A stretch of 64,000 nucleotides of DNA from Neoceratodus forsteri (GCA_016271365.2 CM028131.1:285763001-285827000), one strand, 5' to 3'. Shown: positions 45,640 to 57,361, counted from the stretch's first letter. The notes: generated from the sequence alone by a model not told the origin. Program-made: numbers and translations.

Positions 45640-46110
45640 TTCGAGTGAAGGTTAGCTCGCCCGACTACCAGGGATGGGAGCCATGTCTGCATTCAATCAT
45701 GTCATCCTCATGCATTCTCTACCCTGATAGTTGCTGCTTCCCTTCAGAAATGGAATCGCTTCGCTCTATAGCCATTCAACATCCTCCCTCTGCCCGGTGG
45801 CACTGACTGCAAGCCATCTCGTACTGACTACTTGGGATAGAAGCCTGTGTCTGCAATCCACTGTTCCAACCTCCTGCCTTCTACCTGGTTGCTGCTTTCC
45901 ATCAGAAACGGGACCACCATACCCTACTGCCTTCATCATCTTCACTCTGCCTTGCTGTTGTGCTGGACATCACACTGCCTGCCGGGGATGGGAGCCATGC
46001 CTGCATTAGACTGTTTTGACCTTCTGCATTCTCTGCCTGATACCTGGTTGCCATTTCCCTTCAGGATCAGAGCCACTATACCCCATTTGTCTTCCTCATC
46101 CTGCCTCAGG
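45640..46110 (+). repeat. Internal tandem repeats of X copy 2
   Basis: Units of about 150-160 bp begin GGGATGGGAGCCATG or a variant at about 45672, 45834 and 45984. They contain a TTGCTGCTTYCCWTCAGAAAYGG word. The word GTTAGCTCGCCCGACTACCAGGG is the complement of the array in X copy 1. Confidence 0.75.
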
Positions 46111-48225
46111 ATGTGCCTACATCTTGCACTTCCATGGGTTCATCGCACTCGTCCTTGCCCTGGACACATCTCGTCATTGCTTTGGACTCCACCAGCACTT
46201 CCTGGCTCCACCTCCACCCATTCATCTGCCTCCTGGACTTCATGGTTGATGGTCCTCCATCTCTTGCTACTCCTGGACTTCATTGTCTCGGATAGCCTTC
46301 CTGTTCAACCTCGTCTGATCCTCCAGCCTCCTGCTACATATTGTCCTCTCCTCCCTCGTTGCTGCCTTGAATGTATCCATTTCACTATTATCTTCCTCCA
46401 GGACATCCACCTGCCTTCCTATGGCTTCCTGCTGGTTGTGTGCCATTTGCTGCTCTCCAAGGACTGGTGCCCTATGCCTTCACTGGATTCCCTGATTCTC
46501 CCTTTGTTCCATTCTGTAGTCTTTCTGTGCTACTTCCAGTGCCTTCTCTGTGTGCAATTCCTGGTCGCCGTCAACTTTGGAAGTAGAACCCTTCTGCCTC
46601 ACCTTGTAGCTTGGATACCTGTACTCACCTCTTGGTCTTGCTTGGATCCTCCACCGTGACTTGCAGCAGCCGTCCTGACTTCTGGTTCAATTTGCCAATG
46701 CTGCCCCCATTCTGTTCCATCCTGTACCTACCACTGTTGCTATGGCTTGTTCTTTGCTGGCTAGTACTTGGACTCCTTCCTACAGTCTGTGGTCATCTAT
46801 TCTGGACTTTTCCACCATCCTTAATCCACTGACTTCTCCTCGACGCCCTGGCAGCTCGGAGCCCCTGCCTGTTGCTGTAGCTCCTTTTTTGCCCATTTTT
46901 ACACCTATCACCAGAGAGTATTTACACCTATCATCAGCCAGCATTCCTACCTGGTCAACTACAGCATCTCATTACTGGACTATATGCTCTTCGCTGGATT
47001 AACCTACCACTACCCTACTGACATTTAAGATATTCCTACCACTCCTTTCAATTCACCATTCATCCGATCATACCTGTTCACTATTTGTGCTGAAACTCTA
47101 GCATCACCTGCTTTCTGTAACTACCAATGCTCCTTTATGGACCTGGTTGGACAAGCTTATACACAATCCAGCTTATTTTATATGTAATGTATCATACTAC
47201 CTATATTGCTGCTGTATTTTTCTGCCACAACTGTAGTCACAAATCCTGCTCAATACCCCACCTGCTAAACCTCATAGATGCTTGTTATGCTAAGCTCATC
47301 AATCCAACTGTAGATTCACAGCCTCCTACTGCTCAATCACCTACCTTGCTACCCATTTATCTCTTACTCCTACATTGGACAACCCAACAGCTCCCATCCA
47401 CTGCTCCATGGAACATCCATTTATATCACCTGAGGAAGACTTTTTCTAGCAACATCCCTTGAACAACAATCATCATAGACTCTTACATCATCAGAGAATT
47501 ATCAATACTTCCCAAGTATCTCCCAGGACCAATTCTGAAATCCTATTCAACTGGACTATAGAAAGATCGTATTCCTTTACCGAGTCTACAAGGTGCTCCC
47601 TATGTATCTGTTAATTCAAGCGGCATGACATCCCCATCTCCCATGTCTCATAGGATCTAGGATGTAATGGAGCCTTCTTCACTCCTATATGTTTACCTGG
47701 AAAAGTGACTAATTCCTTCTGAGACATATCGACTTCATTATGACTATAGCTATTATGCATAATTAGAAATGCAAGATACCTCATAGCAATATCAGCATCA
47801 TCCATTTTTCCTTTCATAACCTTCTCCCGTGAGCGCTGATTCAGTTTGATCATGCTACTTGAGTCCTAGTTCCTCAATGGTCATCGTATTTCCTAAGACC
47901 TTTTCCAGCCACCCTCTCAGAACTTGTATCATAGGATATCTGGCATCTAGCAGCCTAGCTGAAGTTACTCTGTCTTTGAGCTGCCATTCACCCTTGCTGG
48001 ACACTACCATAATTCATGCAGTTACTTACATTCCTTCATCATATCATCATCAGTCAGGTCAAATGCCCATCCAGCGGGCCTTCTAGCTCATTCCTCATGA
48101 TTTACTTCCCATACTCCCTCCAGCACAAACTTTCGCCGAGAGTAGGCTTATATCGATTTCTCAGATCTGCATATCCGCTACTGACCTGGCAGTCTCACTA
48201 TCCCAGACAGGTCCTTCATTATTTT

Positions 48226-48360
48226 TATTTATTTATTTATTTGTATATTCGGAAACAACCTTTGAGTATACACTGTTTTACAAAGGTTTCACATCAGGAT
48301 GTAAAACAGCAGAGACATAACAAAAACTTGACAATTAACCCCACTCCCCTATCCTATTTC
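48226..48360 (-). mobile_element. Very short LINE 3' end inside X
   Basis: TTTATTTATTTATTTGTATATTCGG, then AACCTTTGAG and TTTCACATCAGG. The same tail lies at 59643 and, on the other strand, at 50.87-50.92 kb. It is a severely 5'-truncated LINE copy. Confidence 0.7.
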
Positions 48361-48364
48361 ATTG

Positions 48365-50918
48365 GGTAGTCCCCAATCCCAAACCCAAAGCCCAGACCAC
48401 CCTCGGCAGGCGCCTCCACCCTGGTGGGCTGAAAAAACTTAAAGTACTCCTCACCCAGATAAACTGGTCCCCCATTCAGCATGCAACCAACATTGACACT
48501 GCCCTCGCCTTCTTCACTCACACCTTCAACATGGCCTGTGATCTCTTTGCACCCTTCACCAAAATCCGGTCCAAAAAAACAGAACGCACCCTGGGTTAGC
48601 CCAGCCCTCCTACAATTACTTAGAAACCGGGATAACCTCTGGCACCTTGCCACTGAAACAGGTCATCTGTCTGATAGGCAAGCCTACAATGCAGCCTGGA
48701 ATAAGTGCTCATGGGCCATCAGGAAAGCCAAGGCAGACCATTACCAGGCCTCCCTTACCTCCTCCTGGGGCTCCAGCCCGGACTTTCTGGGATAATATTA
48801 AGCAACTTAACGGTAAAGCTTGCTCCCCTGCCCCATCCCAGCTCACTAGAAATGGCACTACCTCCACTGAGCCTGCCACCATAGCTAACTGGTTCAACAC
48901 CACTTTCACTGACCTTAGCTCAGTCCTCCCTAGTAATTTCTTTGACCCTCCCCCCAACCAACCTCCCCCTGTCCTCCAGCACCCCAGCTTCCACCTTCAC
49001 AAGATTTCCACCCGGGAAGCCAGACCCATCCTAATCAAAGCTCTCAATGGCAACAATCCCGGCAGTGACTCACTGGACCCCAGCATCCTCAGGCTGGTGC
49101 TAGATGAAGTCCTTGCCCCACTCACCAACCCTAATTAACCAGTCACTCTGCCTGGGACAATTTCCCACAGCTTGGAAAACAGCCATTATCCACCTATTCA
49201 TAAAGGGCGACAGGTCATTGGCCAACAACTACCGCCATCTCCATCCTCCCCCCCCTCTCTAAAGCCCTAGAGAAAGTGGTGGCCATTAAAATCACTGATT
49301 ATCTGGCTAAGCATAACATTTTATGCCCAGAGCAACATGGCTTCCATGCTGGTCACAGTACCAGCACTGCCCTTATTGAATTCTCCAACTTTCTACACTC
49401 CTCCTTGGATACCAGCTCCCTAGCTGGTGCAGTGTTCATCGACCTCTCAAAGGCTTTCGACACTGTCTCCCATCCACTTCTGCTGAATGCACTCTGCCAC
49501 TCTGGTCTCTCAGCTGGCCCCCTAGCATGGTGCACTAGCTATCTTGACACTCGGTCTCAGTGTGTAAAAATTAATAGCACACTCTCCGATACCCGTCCCA
49601 TTCTCTCTGGGTTCCCCCAAGGCTCCATCCTGGGCCCCCTTCTCTTATTGCTCTATCTGAACACCCTGCCCAGTGCATGCTCTGGCAAAATTCTACTGTA
49701 TGCAGATGACGCTGTCCTTTTTGCCACCCACTGCAATCCCATCTCCCTAAAGGACTCCCTACAGCAGTCTTTCAACAGTGCCGAGGCTTGGTTTAAGGAG
49801 CGCAGACTGCCATCAATCTTAATAAAACCAAAGCTATGCTCTTTTTCCCACCCCAAAACAAAGCTAGCAACCACCCACTCTATATTCTTCCAGTACCAAT
49901 CAGCCACTGGAACAAGTCTGCTCCTACAAATACCTTGGGGTTACCTTGACTCAGCCCTCACATTTCACAACCACATCGACACCTAACATCCGCCACTAAC
50001 ACACGGCTGCATCCTCTTCCGCCATAGAACCTGCCTTCCCCAAATGCTCTCCGGCTTGCTGTTACATCATCCGTTCTGTCCCTTGTAGACTATGGTCTAC
50101 CAGTATATGGTGCTGCCAACACCACTGCACTCAACAAAATTCCTTAACCTGAATAAAGCCTGCAGATTGATTACTGGGTATCAGGCTCACACACACCTGT
50201 CAGCTGTATGTCGAGGCTAACCTGCTTACCACCTGGATGAGACGGCTCCGATACCAAACCTGTCTCCTCACAAAAACCTACTCGGCTCCCCTGGGGTAAC
50301 GGCATCCATCCACCAGAGCCCTCCCACTATTGCAACACGGTCTTCCTGCAAGACCACTCTAATGGTCCCCAGATCAAGAACCAGCCGCTGCCAGAGGTCC
50401 TTCTGCTATAGAGCCCCAACCTGGTTTAACTCTCTCCCTGCCCCATCACCAATGCCACCACCATCTCCAAGTTCAAACCACCTTCGAACCACATCATCAG
50501 CACTCGTAACTGCTCCTGTCTCTGAACATAGCCTCCACCTCTGCTACTCTTGACAGCGCCCCCGGGCAGCTCTCCACCTAGCAGCTCTCCACCTAGCCAT
50601 CCCACCACCACTCCTGTACACCATGCTCTGTTTAACCTGGCCAGTGCCAGCTGTTTCAGTGTTTACCAACTAGATTGCTCACTTGATACCAACATTGTAA
50701 CACCTGTTATCAATTACATGTACCCTGTAACCTAATTGTATTTGTCTGACCACAGTGTGACGTGGCGCCTCTGTTGGACGCCTATTGTTTTGCAAATCTA
50801 TGCTATGTAACCAAAAACACAATGTATGTCTTTATGTGACGAAGTACCTTTGGAAACGAGCCTCTGGCTCAAAGGTTGTAAACCGATTCTTAGAAATAAA
50901 TAAATAAATAAATAAAAC
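48365..50918 (+). mobile_element. L2/CR1-group LINE inside X
   Basis: Plus-strand LINE of 2.55 kb. It is 5'-truncated in the linker before the reverse transcriptase and ends with CCTCTGGCTCAAAGGTTGTAA...AGAAATAAATAAATAAATAAA at 50918. It lies within X, so it is younger than X. The companion tails at 48.23 and 59.65 kb belong to the same subfamily. Confidence 0.85.
48481..50530 (+). pseudogene. LINE reverse transcriptase and C-terminal region
   Basis: Frames 48481-49138 hold the linker (WVSPALLQLLRNRDNLWHLA, KCSWAIRKAKADHYQASL) and the pre-palm GSDSLDPSILRLVL. The frame 49276-49986 holds EQHGFHAGHSTSTALIEF, GAVFIDLSKAFDTVSHPLL (motif A), FPQGSILGPLLLLLYLNTL (motif B) and LLYADDAVLFATH (motif C, YADD intact). 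Later pieces show SFCYRAPTWFNSLPAP near 50400 (C-terminal block). At least three frame breaks disable it. Confidence 0.9.
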
Positions 50919-51009
50919 CCAAAACAGAAGATTGCTATGTAATACAGAAAATAGATGAATAATACATTTGAGTAACATAGACAACTAAAATTAAACAGTG
51001 GGAGGAGAT

Positions 51010-51211
51010 TCCCAATTAGCAATGTACGGCATAGTTGCCACGGGGGGGCCTGTCAAGGTAGAGTATCGAAAAGGGTAGGAGAAAGAAAGGGGGAGAGTGC
51101 GAACAAGGTTTCCCAATTAACAACATGTAGCATAGCTGCACTGGGGCCTGACAATGTAGATTATCGGAAAGGGTAGGAGAAAGAAAGGCGGAACAGTGTG
51201 GACAAGGGGTA
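51010..51211. repeat. Two tandem 101-bp units
   Basis: Units start with TCCCAATTARCAAYRTG at 51010 and 51111. Both contain GGCATAG or AGCATAG, GGGGCCTG and GGGTAGGAGAAAGAAAGG. The array lies in the 3' region of the minus-strand LINE piece at 51.5-51.95 kb. Confidence 0.85.
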
Positions 51212-51220
51212 GATTAGAAA

Positions 51221-51270
51221 GAGAGAGAGAGGAGGAGAGAGAGAGAGAGAGAGAGAGGGGAGAGAGAGAA
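51221..51270. repeat. (AG)n-rich microsatellite
   Basis: Interrupted GA repeats with GGA and GGGG insertions, following the 101-bp duplication. Confidence 0.9.
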
Positions 51271-51271
51271 A

Positions 51272-51966
51272 GGGTTGGGAGAAGGAGAATATTTAGGGGA
51301 GAGGGTGGAAAGGGGAGGTGTCGGGGAGTATGGAGGAGGGAGTTGGAGGGAGCTGGGGGGGGTGGCAAGGGATGACAGGTGGGGGTCCAAGGTAGGTAAA
51401 ACAGGAGGAAAGCTCAGACAGATGAGGGGGGTATCTGGGTTGAGGATATGAACTCAGGTAAGGGAGTCAGAGGTGTTTAAGAGGGGGTATCCAGGTTGAA
51501 GATATGGATTCAGGTAAGGCAGTCACAGGTGTTTGAGTTCAGCAGGCATTGCTTCAGTTCTCTTTTAAAGAATCGAACATTTGTTGTATTAAGAGCTGCA
51601 GCAGGGATTTCATTTAGCCATAGTGGAGCTTGGTACATGAAGGATCTTTGTCCCAGGGAAGTTCTGTGAAATGGGACATCATGCTGTGTTGTCACTGTTC
51701 TTCGTGTGTTGTATTTGGCGCTTGCTTCCTTTACCAGGTCTGCAATGCAGGTAGGGGTTAGGGAGAGCATGACCTTTCTCCCTAGGAGGCAAGTTTGGTA
51801 TCTCATTCTGGATTGAAGCGGTGGTATGTGGGCCAGACCATACAGGGTACAAGTGTGCATAAAGTGGTAAGCATTTAGCAATAGTCTGCAAGCCTTGTTA
51901 AGGGCAGTGGCAACCCTTTTGAGGGCTGTATCAGTGGCAGTGCCATAAACCACCAGCCCGTAGTCT
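51272..51966 (-). mobile_element. L2/CR1-group LINE, C-terminal piece
   Basis: The minus-strand frame 51953-51510 encodes VYGTATDTALKRVATALNKACRL (truncated here to show the LNKACRL region). TSLGQRSFMYQAPLWLNEIP follows, the C-terminal block of an L2/CR1-group ORF2. Only this end is present. Its upstream border coincides with the tail of the next LINE at about 51967, so that LINE either inserted here or this copy was truncated at that point. Confidence 0.75.
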
Positions 51967-54900
51967 ATTTATTTATTTAATTTATTTATTTATTTACGAG
52001 TTTAACCAGGAAAGCATACTGAGCGGGGTGCCGCTCAATTCCAGATGCATCCTAGGGGAAGGGGGATTTGGAACAGAAGTTGACAAGAGTATTACAGAGG
52101 TAGCAGAATACATTTCATAGGTTTGAACACTTACAATTGTTCAGAGAGCATAATTACAGTAATGACAAACTTGCAGTAGTTATACTACATTCAATACAGG
52201 GACTGCGGTTGCCCCTAGGCTGAGTGTGGTGACGGCCTTTGGGGAGTGTACTAGTGGAGTTACGGGTGGCACTAAGGCCGTGAGTCCGATGTAATGGAGA
52301 CATGACTGGGAGGGGTCCTCAGCGTGGGCCCATGTGTACGGGCACATACAGGTCAGGACCCATTAGAGATGCCAAGTGAGCAGATAGAGCATGTTCTGGG
52401 AGAACGGGTTACTTCCTAGAGCTAGGTACATACACATCTGGTGGAGAAGTGGGCATTGAGGAAGTTGAGATGCTGAGAGTTTGAGGTATGTCTAATGTCG
52501 GTAGGCAAAGCGTTCCAAAGTTTGGGTATACGGTGTTTGAAAGCGGTTTGTCCTTTGGATGAGCCCATAAATGGGATGTGAAAGAGCCTGAAATTGGTGC
52601 TCCTGAGGGAGTAGGCTGGCAGTGGCTGGATTGAGAGGGCGGAGTCGAGGTATGGCGACCAGGGAGAGGACAGAGCTGGAGACTGAGAGCAGGAGGGCTT
52701 CAGCAGTTAGGCTTTTCTTGTGCCTAAACAGGATCCCTAATTTAGTGTTCACAGCTTTTACCACCATGTCAATGTGCTGAACATACGAGAGGGTATCATC
52801 CACAATGACACCCGGGTACCTGAAGGAGTGAACCTGTTCCAGTGGGGTAGTCAGGTGATTTGTGATTGTTAGTTCTGGGCATCTCCTTTTTAGTTGGGGG
52901 CTAGAAAGGAGCATCATCTTTGTTTTTTTTTGTAGTTTAGTAGCAACCTTTGGGAGTAGAACCAGGTCTCCAGTTGCTGGAAGGATGATTGTAGCTCGGC
53001 CTGTAGGTGCTCTATCCGAGTGTGACAGCTAAGTAGGACAGCATCATCGGCGTATAGAATGACTTTGCAAGTGCAGGCATCGGGTAAGTCATTCAGGAAC
53101 ATGCTAAAGAGCAGTGGACCCAGGATGGACCCTTGAGGCACCCCTAGCGAGACTTCCTTGGATGCAGATACAGAGTGACCTATCTTAACCCTTTGAGACT
53201 GGGAGGTTAGGTAGTCCTGGAACCATAGAGCGGCATCTGGGGAAACACCAAGGGCATGCAGTTGAAACAAGAGGATAGGGTGGCAGACTGTGTTGAATGC
53301 CTTTGTTAGGTCAATGAAGATGGAGCCAACCAGTTTTTCCTCATCCAATGCCTTATGGACATACTCAGTGAAATCCACCAGTGCAGTGTCTGTGCTGTGG
53401 AGTTTCCTAAATCTGTGCTGCTGGGGACATTGCAGTTGGTATTTGTAAATATAGTCAGTAAATTGGTCTGCCACAATCTTTTCCAGTGCTTTAGAGAGGG
53501 GGGGAGAGGATAGAGATGGGCCTGTAGTTTGCGGTCAGTGACCGATCGCCTCCCATATGCTCCAGGGTCACCAGCACTTGTTTCCAAGGAGAAGGGAACT
53601 TGACGAGCTGGAAGGATTTATTGAAAATCGTAGTGATGGGAGCAATGACTTTGTTGATTGCAAGCGCCTGCAGTTTCATGTCAATGTTGTCAGACCCCAT
53701 TCTGGTTTTCCTCAGGACCTTTTTAACATAACCAAGTGCTTCTTTGACAGTGACTCTCTCTTGATGTAAAATTGAGGGTGCGAGTTGATGTCTAGTGGGC
53801 GTCTATTATCAGCTTTGATAGGCTTGAGGTATTCAGCTGGTAGAACAGAGCTAAGATCCGTGAAGGTGGAATTGAACTCTTCGGCAATGGTGTGGGGGTC
53901 CATGGTATTTGTGCCATTAATGTTTAGCAGTGATGGCTATGTTTTGTTGTCCTTCCCTGTGAGTGCCTTTGTATTGTCCCATAAACCGTCTCCTATCACC
54001 CAAGGTTCTTTCCAATTGATCCTTGTAGAAATTAGCCTTAGCATTCCTGATGAGATGTGTGCATTTGTTTCTGGCTGCCCTGTATCTTTGAAGGTCACTG
54101 AGCTTACCGGAGGCCCTGGCTTGATACCAAAGGTTGTCCCTTGCCCTCATGTGATCTAGAAGGTCACTAGTAATCCATCCATTGTTATGGCTGCATGTTT
54201 TTTTTTTTTGAACGGAGCAAATCTGTCACAAACTCTACTAAAGTTATCAATAAAGTACTGGAGTGTTATGTCAAGGTCATGCAGTACCTTAAGGGGAGAC
54301 CAATCAGTCTGAGAAAGTGCCTCCTTGAAAGCTGAGAGATGCCCTTTCCCGAGAATTCTGCTGTTCACAAAGACAGGTGGCACTTTTTTGAATTTATTGG
54401 ACCACAGACAGGTGATAGGGGAGTGGTCGCTTTAGCGAATCTGGTAGTAGTACTAAGACATCGGTAATCCTGTCAGATGAGCTTACAAGGAGCCAGTCCA
54501 GGAGCGTGTGCTTACCGGTCTTATGGTTCATTCTAGTGGGCTCCGTGACTAATTGCATGAGTAGGGAGCTGGCTATGGTATCCTTCTGGTTGGTCGATTC
54601 ATTACTGAGCCAATTGTTTTGAAGTCCCCAGTCATGATGAGCTCACAGTTATTGTTAACGTCAGCCAAGAACTCTAGTAGTTTAATTAGACCATCTTTGG
54701 CCATTTTTGGTGGGAGGTAGATGCATGCAATGACCAGAGATTTTTTTATGTTCACCAAAAATCATTATAACTGGAAGGAGCTCATGGTCAACCCTGCAGG
54801 TTGTGATGGGGAGCACAATGCCTTTTAGGGTGTTCTGTAAATAAATGAGACAGCCGCCACCTCTTTTCCCATTCCTATCACATCTAAATGTATTGTAACC

Positions 54901-55160
54901 TGGGAGCACTATCTCATTATCCCTGACCGGGGTGGATAGCAAGGTCCCAGTCAGGCAAAGTATATCAGGGTTATGCAGGGTGGCCCATGCCTGCAGTTGA
55001 GGCATCTTTGGAATTAGGCTGCAGATATTCATTGTAACAAGTTTCATGCCATTTCCCTTCGGCCTGGTATACCCTGGCCCGCTCATGGGGTTAGGTTGCA
55101 TTCTTGATGTAGTAATATTAAACCATGCAGATAGTTATGTTCAGGGATATGTAATATAGT
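51967..55160 (-). mobile_element. Near full-length L2/CR1-group LINE (3.2 kb) inside X
   Basis: Minus-strand LINE with endonuclease, linker, reverse transcriptase and C-terminal region all represented. The 3' tail is TTTATTTATTTAATTTATTT on the plus strand at 51967-51998, next to GTTTAACCAGG. The 5' boundary near 55.16 kb is estimated from the start of the endonuclease and from the return of X-type sequence. Confidence 0.85.
52430..55101 (-). pseudogene. LINE ORF2: endonuclease and reverse transcriptase
   Basis: Reading down from 55101: KLVTMNICSLIPKMPQL and NPDILCLTGTLLS (family form CLTETWLS), GNGKRGGGCLIYLQ (endonuclease), ELIMTGDFKTIGSV (a changed GDFN loop), and the linker (RDNLWYQARASGKLSDLQRY at about 54120). 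Then come FRKLHSTDTALVDFTEYV, GSIFIDLTKAFNTVCHPIL (motif A), LGVPQGSILGPLLFSMFL (motif B), ILYADDAVLLSCH (motif C intact) in the frame 53474-52914, and VHSFRYPGVIVDDTLSYVQ in 52917-52492. A deletion removes part of the region after SSSVLSL. Frames alternate through at least seven breaks. Confidence 0.9.
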
Positions 55161-55936
55161 AATCTTGTCCAAGGTACCAGCCTACATCCTACAGCCTACA
55201 TCTGACTGAATTGCTAGGCACCCTTGGCATTCTACCCAGCTCTCAACTTCCCATTGCCACTTCAGTCTTTAGACTCCTTCAAAGACTCATTCTCGAGCTT
55301 CCTACAGCGTTCAGTCATTGGATCTACCTGTAAGGCAAAGTAATCATGGCCACCTCAGCTTATGACACTGACAATCATGCTACAGCACGAACCATGTCTA
55401 CCAACAGACTAAAAGGAGCTTTTACAAGTATCATTATGGCTTAAATACCAAAATGAACTCTCGAGTTTATCACACTGAACTTCCAACTATTTTCATACAC
55501 ATTCAGTTACCATCTCGACAGCATAGAACTCATATTTGCAATCCAATGGCTATCATCCATCATCACCTTGGAAACTTGGATTGCATCACCCCTTTTCAAC
55601 TGGACCTATGCCATGTTGGGATTCAGATGCTCCTGCAGAATAAATCTACCTCTTCAACCTCAGAATCATCCTTCAGAAGCATCATCCAATGGACTTGAAG
55701 ATGGACCGTCGTCTCTCCAAGCAGTTCACCTTCCTCGATAAATTAGCTTACAGTTGCTAAAACCTAGGTTTATCTCCTCTTAGTTTGCCCAGAAAGATGG
55801 GCGGGTCACTAGCCATGGGTCCTCAGAGGTTTCCTCCTACTGGAGGGTTTTCGTTTCCTGCGTGCTACAGATCATTCACTCTGTGAGTTGGAGGAGGTAT
55901 TCATACTTTTTGTACATTCATCTGTAAGCTTCTTTT

Positions 55937-56061
55937 TGGGCTTTCTATTCCCTACTCACTACCCAGCTTACCTACCAAGGGTGGGAATAACGTAAAGCCA
56001 CAAAATAAGCTACAGTTACATAAGCACTACTAACCCCATACGCTATTCACCCAAACATTGA
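55937..56061 (+). repeat. X segment B1
   Basis: 125 bp from TGGGCTTTCTATTCCC to CACCCAAACATTGA, ending one base before A2. About 90 percent identical by eye to B2. Confidence 0.9.
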
Positions 56062-56062
56062 A

Positions 56063-56164
56063 TGGGAGAGCTATGGCTCGTGGTTCAATGTGGGGGAATA
56101 GTTCCTCCCACATTCCCTACATAAGCCAGCCTCCTCTGGCAATCTTCCACTTAGCGCATTGTGA
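56063..56164 (+). repeat. X segment A2
   Basis: 102 bp from TGGGAGAGCTATGGCTCGTGG to CGCATTGTGA, the second copy of A1, placed between B1 and B2. Confidence 0.9.
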
Positions 56165-56225
56165 AACACCCACCATCCACCCCTACCTCCTCCTCCTTCT
56201 CTGGCACTCTACTCACACTTGGTGC

Positions 56226-56350
56226 TGGGCTTTCTATTCCCTACTCACTGCCCAGCTTACCTACCAAGGGTGGGAATAGAGTACAGCCATAAAACAAATT
56301 ACAGTTACATTAACACTATTAACCCCATACGCTATTCACCCAAACATTGA
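56226..56350 (+). repeat. X segment B2 (right terminal repeat)
   Basis: 125 bp, copy of B1. It ends with CCAAACATTGA directly before the Penelope-like sequence resumes. Confidence 0.9.
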
Positions 56351-57320
56351 CTCTATATTAAAGATTCAAGGTATATCTTAAAGAAATTTGAAAATCTGGT
56401 CTGGCAGGATAATTATGTTTGGGTGGGAACAGACATTGAGTCTTTGTACACCTCTAGACGTCATGATTTTGGAGTAAGAGCATGCAAGTTTTTTTTGGAG
56501 AATAATAAGAGGGAATTACTAGTGGACTTCATTATTGAAGCTCTAGAATTTATTCTCACCCATAATTTCTTCAGATTTAACAACCATGTCCATCTTCAGG
56601 TGGGTGAGATGGCAATGGGTGCCAGTATGGCACCCAGTTATGCCAGTCTGTGTCTAGGATGGTTTGAACTCTTGAAAATTCAAAACAGAACTGAAAATCC
56701 ATTTTTTGATAAAATATGAACATGGCACAGGTTTATTGATAATCGCCTGTGTGTTTGGGAAGGGGACAGCAGTGATCTCTTCAAATGCATTGAATGGCTC
56801 AACAGTAATGACTGGAACCCGAGACTCACATTTGTGGCAGACAATAACAGATTGGAGTTTCTAGATATCTTATTTACAAGTGAACCAGGAAAGGTAGTGA
56901 GTACTGGCACCTGCCGTAAAAAAACAACTATGCAACTAGCGCCCTCAAAAAAAAATGAAGGACTCCTATCTGGTATGGATAGATGTCGCAGATCCATAGA
57001 AATTGTAGCAATGATGTGGAATTTCAAAAACAGGCTGATGAATTAAAAAGTAGATTTCTGTCCCGGGAATATAGTTCAGAGGTTATTGAACTTGCCAGAT
57101 CCAAAGCAATGAATATGAACAGAAGATATCTATTGGAAAGTGAAGACGCATACAGTGTAGGACTGATTAAACTGGATGAAGCCCCCATTACATTTGTCAC
57201 AGAATATAATAACATAGCGAGCAAAATAGGGAACACTGTGCACAGGAATAGGCCTATCATAAGAAGTGACAACACAGTGATCAAAGCAGTGAAAGAAAAA
57301 AAAACCAAGGATCTCATTTA
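56351..57320 (+). pseudogene. Penelope-like reverse transcriptase, palm and thumb part
   Basis: Continues from 43728. Readable blocks are YIKDSRYILKKFENL, then WVGTDIESLYTS (motif A, catalytic Asp; family form DVxSLYTxI), and GEMAMGASMAPSYASLCLGW (motif B; family form MGxxxAPxYAN). The motif C region at 56733-56744 reads FIDN where the family has FIDD or YIDD, so the second catalytic Asp is lost. RLEFLDILF (FLDxxI block) follows, then the thumb with RSKAMNMNRRYLL. A stop at 56717 and a frameshift near 57040 add to the damage. Confidence 0.9.
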
Positions 57321-57361
57321 AGAGAGGTAGAAATATCAAAGATAAAGTAATACACAGCAGG

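Larger units (their letters stand above)
43729..56350 (+). mobile_element. Element X, copy 2: long non-coding retroelement with split direct repeats (A1-interior-B1-A2-B2)
   Basis: A 12.6-kb insertion that splits the Penelope-like reverse transcriptase between GLP and YIKDS. Left terminal segment A1 (43729-43830) recurs as A2 (56063-56164). Segment B occurs twice at the right, B1 (55937-56061) and B2 (56226-56350). No copy of B follows A1, so this is not an ordinary pair of LTRs. No target-site duplication can be seen. Apart from nested LINEs (48.23-55.17 kb) the interior is pyrimidine-rich and carries no recognisable reverse transcriptase, RNase H or recombinase. The A1-B1-A2-B2 order is known for Ngaro/PAT-type tyrosine-recombinase retrotransposons, so a non-autonomous member is proposed. 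Confidence 0.7.

Noticed and set aside
45847..46659. A 270-codon plus-strand frame
   Set aside because: It runs through the tandem repeats of X. Repeated, compositionally biased and without any known motif.
56063..56350. An ordinary solo LTR (A2 to B2) of 288 bp next to an unrelated insertion
   Set aside because: The left end of the same insertion has A but no B, and B occurs again before A2. Two independent events would be needed, whereas split direct repeats explain all four segments at once.
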